Shown: positions 58,106 through 64,000 of the stretch, in pieces | How positions within the stretch are numbered: position 1 is the stretch's first letter | Layout of the letters: each line of letters begins with the position of its first letter | Assembly: GCA_030685235.1 (NCBI GenBank) | Contig: MU839085.1 | Coordinates: 558,001-622,000, forward strand | Origin: Copromyces sp. CBS 386.78 | Taxonomy: Eukaryota; Ascomycota; Sordariomycetes; Sordariales; Sordariaceae | DNA: 64,000 bases | Direction of reading: 5' to 3' | The notes under the pieces: model-generated | What the model was told of the DNA's origin: nothing | Database searches by the model: none | What the model saw: the letters and a program-made list of their open reading frames with translations, nothing else | Program-made: the position numbers and the translations under genes

Positions 58106-60800
58106 CTACCCCCTAATAGCTGTCGCAGCATGAGCTTCCGCGCCACCATAGTTATAGTTGTTTGTGTGGAACGGGAAACGATCGGCATAAGACATGGTGC
58201 TGTGGTGATATGGGTACTCGTTCGACGACGTACCAGTAGAGTTCGGTCCGTAGCTGGGTCCGGTTCCGTAGCCAGCTCCGAAGCTGTTAGTGCCAGGGCC
58301 ATTGTTGCGTGACCCATTGCTTGAGGGGTTTACAGGATTCTGCTGCTGCTGTGACTGGAAGCCCGTCTTAAGAGGACTTTCAGCCGGCGACCCCCCGCCA
58401 AAGCTCATGAAACTTGAACCATGAGAGAAATAAGGGTTGGGATCCCTCGGGTGCAGCGAGTGATGCTGAGCCGTAGACCCCATACCGTAAAAGTTGTTGT
58501 GAACCGGGCTCCCTTCGTAGCTCGAGTTGTTGCTGCTGCTGGTGCTAGCAAGCTGAGGAAGGTCCGCGGCACTATCGAAGCGACCGTTGCGCAAGCTACC
58601 ATCCTTGAGCTGAGGGCTGGACTGCTTGGTGGATCCAAACTGTTGTAATAAATATTGTGTTAATGATCGTTACCGTGAGGTGTTGGGGGCCTTGAGGCTT
58701 GTCAAATGTTATCAACCAGAGACCCAGGGGGGGAGGACAACTTACGAAGCAGTACTTGTTGACGAGCTCCTCATACGAGGACGAAGCAATGCTGCCGGTG
58801 GTGGAAACACCAGGGATGTTGAGAGAAGGTTTGGAGGTGGAGTTGGCGGGCGCAGGAGTGGCAGCGACAGGAGTAGGAGTAGGAGTAGGTGCTGGTGCTG
58901 GAGCCTTCTTAGGGGCAGCGGCAGGAGCAGAAGTGGGAGCGGGAGCAACAGGAGTAGTCAAGGTAGGATGATGCCTGCGCTGGATGCCCGAGTTCGCAAG
59001 AGCGGGCTTCCTCGAGGACTTCATGTAAAGAGCACCATCTTCCTTCTTGGGCAGGTTGTCCTTGGCGGTCTGGATGGCCGTGGCAAGGGAGGCACCGAAG
59101 TCGTAGCGGTTGGCAAAGGCCTGGCCGCTAGGGGCAGACAGACGGCTCGGCAGGTTATCGCTGGGAATGCTGGTGGTGCTCTTGACACCACGCAAGCGAA
59201 GGCCGGCGGGAAGCGAGTCGTAGTCATCGAGGGAGCTATCAAAGCTGAGCTTGCTCCTGCCACCAAAGTCATCCGACCCGATAGGAGCAAACTTGGCCTT
59301 GGGTGCCGCCGACTGCTGGTTGGAGCGACGGTTGCTCTTGGGCAGGCCGTTGACAGGACGAGAAGCAGCGCCGATGACACCCTTCTTGCCGTTCGTGGGG
59401 AGAGCCTTCTTGCGGAAGTCAATCTGGAAGTTGATGCCGTTATTGCTGTCCCAGTGCTCCTGGCCGTTGACGTTGTACCTAACGCAGAAGTACAGCGTCT
59501 TTGACTCGAGGTTGGCCATGTCCGAGAGCTTGATGGTGAAGTTGAAACGGTCCTGTCCGAGCGGGGAGTCGGCTGGGGTGATCTCGCTCATGTACTCGGC
59601 CGACACCTCCGAAGTGGTCTTCCAGTAGTCCAAAGTAAACCTGCAAGTAACACTCTTGTGGAACGCCAGGTTGACCACCGCCACCGACCCTATGAGGCAC
59701 TTCTGGTCGCTAGATAGCCAAACACGTTCCAAACGAACAGGCTGTACCCGGCGAGCCGGAGTATCGGTGGGGAAGTTGGACAGGACAAGCTCCCACTCGA
59801 AGGGAGGCTGACGGGCATTTGACTGGTTGTCGTTGGTCCCGTTGAAGGGGTACTCGGTATCGCTATCGTAGTTATCGACCGGCGATGAGCCAGCACTAAC
59901 GGCCAACGGGCGGTCGACCTGCAAGAAATGGCGAACGTGTTCGAGATGCGAGTCAAAGTGGACAGCCTTGAAGGTGGGCGTACCAGGCATACTGGAGGGT
60001 CGTCGGCGAGATGGAGGTCGCAGCGCAGGACGCACGAGCTCACCCGACTTCTTGCGCACCATGGGGGGCTTTCTTTGCCGCTCTTCGTCAGTGTCCTCTT
60101 CAGATGCTGAGAGTGAGCTTCCCATGGACTTGCTCAGCACGATGTGAGACTCGGTGGCGGATCGTGTGTGGGAGAATCGGCGGTTGACTCCGTTGGCGGC
60201 GTCCTGCTTCTGCTGCATGTCGGCAATGGCCTTGGCCTGCGACGGCAGTACTAGCAGATCACCAGCATCCGGCTTTGTCTTGGCCTTCTTCTCGGCGATG
60301 ATGGGTTCGGGAATGTCGGTGCGGTTGTTGGGCGAGCATGAGCGGTGGACGGGGATCTGGCTGATGGCGTCCTTGAGCTCCTTGAGGTTCTCGATTGTCC
60401 TGCCACGCGGTGTGTCCTCCTTCTTCATTTCCAGCTGACCCTCGTCTTCACTAGCCGAGTCGGGAGGGGAGATGACGGCGCCGGCGGGCATGCCCGGCCT
60501 TTCGCCCGTTATTGGTGGGGGCGACTGGCGCACGATGCTGTTGAGAGCCATAGTCTTGAAATCCTCCACGGTCGCCGACGGGGACAATTCGTTATGCTGT
60601 GTGGGTGCCGGGGCCGAGGGAGTTCGTCGGTGCTTCATAAGATACGATGCCGATCGAGGGAGTACGGGCTTGGTCGATGATGTGGGGGACATGGGGCCGC
60701 CGCCATTCTGTGCTTGGTTGATCGAAGGTCTCCGGCTCTGGATTGGTGAGGAGGGTGCCGACGAAGCCGGAGACCTGTGGGAGGGTGGTGTGTAAGGCAT
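58106..60800 (-). CDS. PP1 regulatory subunit with CBM21 (Gac1/glycogen-targeting type)
   Basis: Two exons, 58746-60800 and 58106-58639, with a 106-nt intron (GTAAGT donor, AACAG acceptor) joining NKYCF to FGSTKQSS; total about 862 residues. The N-terminal third is Ser/Pro-rich and disordered. A PP1-docking RVxF motif, KAVHF, lies at about 278-282, just before FDSHLEHVRHFL. A CBM21 starch/glycogen-binding domain follows at about 335-462 (WELVLSNFP... VRLERVWLSSDQKCLIGSVAVVNLAFHKSVTCRFT...WDSNNGINFQIDF). Then come a Pro/Ala/Thr repeat region and a Gly/Asn/Gln-rich tail. This order is that of yeast Gac1/Pig and animal PPP1R3 subunits, which bring protein phosphatase 1 to glycogen and activate glycogen synthase. 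Cytosolic. Confidence 0.92.
58640..58745 (-). other. Intron of the PP1 regulatory subunit gene
   Basis: 106 nt with GTAAGT donor and TTACAACAG acceptor; phase 0. Reading through would truncate the Gly/Asn-rich tail. Confidence 0.85.
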
Positions 60801-63800
60801 TCTCTCCCGCGATTGTGTGTGGTCGTGGGGGAGATGTCGTCGTCGTCGTCGAGTCGATGGCGACGAAGGGGAGAAGCGAGTGATAAAGATACGTTAGAGT
60901 AGAGCGAGAGAAGACGAGGTAGTTGTCGGGTGTCGGGCCTTAGTACATGGAGGAATGTACTAAATGCGTAGGAGTGTGCCTCGACGGGTTTGGTGGTTGT
61001 CTCGGGGAGAGAGAAGGGCTTGTTTCTTTGTTGACGGCGATGTCAAAGAAGTGCCCAAGTTTCCACTTCAAGTGATTGAAGATGGATAAATTGGCAGCTG
61101 CAAATGCCCAAGAGGTGAATAGGTTAGCGGTTGCCCTTGTTTTTTTTTCAATCTGGTCTATATGGTCGCTTTGAAATGCAACAAAAAAAAAAGAAAAAAG
61201 GGGAAGAAGGAAAGGGTGGAGAGATGATGATTTGTCAATGACGGATGACATGGACAGAATGCGTGGAAGTGGAAGTGGAAGTGGAAGAAGTGGAAGTCTT
61301 TTTTAGAGAGGCACTGCACTGCAGGCAGATACGTATCAGGCATGGAATCAAGTTCCGACCGGGTGGGGTGACATTCACTCGCTGAGTGCTGTGTCTGACA
61401 CTTGAGACTGCAGTGCTCCGCGCTAGCGATTGATTGACTGCAAAAAAAAAAAAACTGGAATGGTGCCTGTGCGAAAGGGCCGCCCGGTCATTGCCCGATT
61501 GACCTTGTCGGTGATCTTGACTGCTTTGCCAGCAACCCCGATCCAGGCAGACTCACTGTAAACTGCAGGGGGAGGTGGGGCAATGGGAATTGATAGCGGG
61601 GGGGGGTTGTGTCGTGTCAGGGGGTGGTGGACTTGTCATTGGTGAGCCCAGCAACAGGGCACCACCACGGCAACAACAGGGCTGGGTGTTGCTGGGACCG
61701 CTGCTGGGCTGTGACACAATGGGCGGGAAGCGATAACGGAGTGGAGCCCGTCACCCAGTAGTGGCAAATCCATCCGATGTGGAAGGAAGACGGAGATAGG
61801 CGAGAGAGCGGCCTGTAGGCGTGGGTGTGTTGTGCTGTGGTGCCCTGGTTGGCTGCTTTCTCAATTGTCCCCAACGACCAGAAACGGGTCCAGTCCAGGC
61901 AGTGGAGGGCAGGCGCAGGGGCAGCAGGCAGGCCACCCAGTGTTAGGAGCGGTGCAGTGGTGTGTTCAGGTCTTCCAGGCCTTCAAGTGGTGCTGTTGGG
62001 AGTGGACAGTCGGGTGCAAGTGCAGTGGCAGAGCAGGGTAAGGGGGCAAGAGAGAAGACAGGGCAAGGACTGATTTGCTGAAACTGAAGAAAGCGTGCGT
62101 CGCATCGCACCCGCCCACTGGTCGTCGTCGCCGCTCTTCTTCTTTTCCTCCGTTCCGTCTTCTTTTTTTGAAAGGATGTGTCCACTTACTTGAATGTAGC
62201 CGCACGGCTTGGCGGTAAGAGCCGGTCGTATTTCAAAACAAGACTGAAGTCAAGAATGCAAAGAGACAAATGACAAACCACGGCAATATTCCAGCAACGA
62301 GGTTTGTGATTTGCACTTTTTGCAAAACAAAAAAAGTGTCTGTCTGAAATCGCACTCGGTTCTACCAGAGAGTCGAATGTCGTCGTCGTCGATCGATGGA
62401 GGCAGTGGTGTGGTGGTTTATCAGTCGATCGGAACCGGCGGATGGCGGATGACGGCGGACAAAGGAGGAGGATGAAGTGATTTCTTGATTGATTGACGGG
62501 ATGGATGGCGACTGAGAGCCGTAGGGCGGGGACCCAAAATGGTAGGCGGTGAAAAGGTCGGTGTCCTGTCGGGGGGGTATGTCGTTGAGGGGGTCTGTCG
62601 ATTTTCGATATCGCTTGATCGCCCTTTCTCGATGTTTCTCACTTATCGGTCCTTTTCCAAGCTCTTTCTGTACTTTTCCAATGCAAAGATGACTCTTTTT
62701 TTTTGCTCTTTTTCAAAATGCCTTCAAGTGAAATGCTGAAGATATGCTGATATGCTGATGATGTCGATGGAAATGTCGAAGGGGGGGTATCCCAAATGTA
62801 TCTCTTCCTTGAAGCTATGAGTCGGGTGCTTCTTCTCTCTTCGTATGTTAATGGCCAACCTCGGCAACGGGGGGAGGAGGAGGAGGAGGAATAGATAAGT
62901 AGTAGGGGAGGGAAGGAAGGAACCAGATAAAGATCAATGGTCCTTTTTAAAACATTGAAAAACAAAAAAAGTAAACACAACAGAGGTGTTGGTTTACAAG
63001 ACAAAAGAGAGGGAGAGCGAGAGGCACTTTGGTGCTAGAGGAAGCGGAGCGGCTGCTGGTTTTGAATCATGGGCCCCGAGCGAGTCTGTCCCCGTCCAGG
63101 TCCATGCCCGTTCCTCACTCCAACAAGGAATGCGACAAGCTCGTCCGTGTCCGTTCCTTGGGAGGAGAACGGTTGGACGACGGGACCAGGACCAGGGGGG
63201 CCAGGACAGGGGACCAGGGAGGGGGGTGAGTTCCAGTGAGGAGGGCGTGTGTCTTCCTCGACATGGCCTGTCTCTCTGGTGCTGCACCCACACAGAGACG
63301 GACCACCGTCTTCGCACCCATCCTTGTGGTTCTGAACTGTGAGTAAAATGGTACCGCCGTCCTTGGATGTCTCCATGTTCCTGTACAGTCAGACACGGTT
63401 CTGGTCTGGACAGTGTACAGACCATGGAGACGGAGACGATGGGGCCATTGAGACAGTTGCATCCAGTTGGCGTTGATTTGAAGTGCATCTCTTGCATTGA
63501 TTAGGTACTGTATGTACTTCCTCCCAACGGGCAGCAACGCTCTGCTCAGACTCGCTCATGCCCACAGTTGCTTTCTGTCCCGTCATGTCATGTCCCCTGT
63601 GCTGTAGTAGTTGGGCTTGACGCGACGGGATCGAAGGAAAGCAGAGCTCAGGTCCAAGGGAGAGAATCTGCCTGGCAGTTACAGCACGCCGGACGCATAG
63701 GTACAGTAAACAGTGTTGGATGGCCGGACATAGAGAAATACAACGTAAATCCTTTCTCCCGTTCCGTTCTGTTGAAACTGAACCAGACCAAGCAACATGG

Positions 63801-64000
63801 CATGCAACTGGCTGGTTACGGTCATATCACCTCAGGCATGTAACTTGGTACAGGTATTTGCCTTGTATTTCTTGGCTGCTTGGCCTCGCTAGCATCATTG
63901 CAGTGTGGAGCCATACAGTAACGGGTGGAGAATCAAGACGCAGAGATGCCTTTGAGGAATTCAATTGGACAATGAGGGATTCTCTCAAAAGTTTACAATT
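60801..64000. other. Long 5' flank of the PP1 regulator gene; no gene seen
   Basis: 3.2 kb with many low-complexity tracts: a GTC/GAC-type repeat near 60836-60852, GGAAGT repeats at 61264-61297, poly-A runs near 61185 and 61442, GGA repeats near 62872-62889. Open frames up to 167 codons on the minus strand near 63 kb overlap several others and have no motif. It probably holds a long leader and promoter of the PP1 regulator; the right end of the window cuts it off. Confidence 0.5.
61264..61297. repeat. GGAAGT hexanucleotide repeat
   Basis: About four to five units of TGGAAG upstream of the PP1 regulator gene. Confidence 0.85.

Noticed and set aside
58626..59504. 292-codon plus-strand frame
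   Set aside because: Antisense shadow of the PP1 regulator coding region.
62994..63497. 167-codon minus-strand frame near the right edge
   Set aside because: Several overlapping frames of similar length on both strands, no biased codons, no motif.

Overview
The window looks like chromosomal DNA of a filamentous ascomycete, most likely a Neurospora-type Sordariomycete. The genes carry few, short introns with GT..AG ends, and their codons favour C in the third position. GC-rich gene blocks alternate with long, extremely AT-rich, stop-riddled tracts whose transitions look like repeat-induced point mutation (RIP). The protein families (CE1 feruloyl esterase, PP1/CBM21 regulator, fungal epoxide hydrolase) fit the same group. 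The species call is inference.

Layout. 1-9.1 kb: a Cys-rich/coiled-coil protein gene (1045-3572), a decayed membrane-protein gene (about 5.5-6.8 kb) and a small acidic disordered protein gene (7634-8257). 9127-14638: a RIP-mutated Ty1/copia element with 179-bp LTRs and GCTGG target duplications. 15-25 kb: a DUF1308 protein gene, a 477-bp hAT-type MITE, a tRNA-Ser(AGA), two tandem paralogous small secreted protein genes, an unknown two-exon gene and a short-chain dehydrogenase carrying two frame breaks. 25.5-27.8 kb: repeat debris with telomere-like repeats, an inverted repeat and an in-frame minisatellite. 27857-31701: a RIP-mutated hAT transposon holding a nested 552-bp LTR element. 32-37.4 kb: an epoxide hydrolase and an M24 Xaa-Pro aminopeptidase. 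37632-50901: a second copy of the copia family, opposite in orientation to the first, split by a nested 7.7-kb Ty3/gypsy element with 357-bp LTRs. 51-64 kb: an aldo/keto reductase, two gene-like fragments, a type D-like feruloyl esterase and a PP1 glycogen-targeting regulatory subunit, followed by about 3 kb without a gene.

The genes do not form an obvious pathway or cluster; each appears to be separately transcribed. The most noteworthy object is the 552-bp miniature LTR element. It has two 117-bp LTRs, a perfect 5-bp target duplication, a polypurine tract and an 11-nt primer-binding site complementary to a segment inside its own LTR. That arrangement resembles Tf1/sushi-type self-priming, in an element with no recognisable protein. 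Splice sites and frames below were worked out by hand from the sequence.
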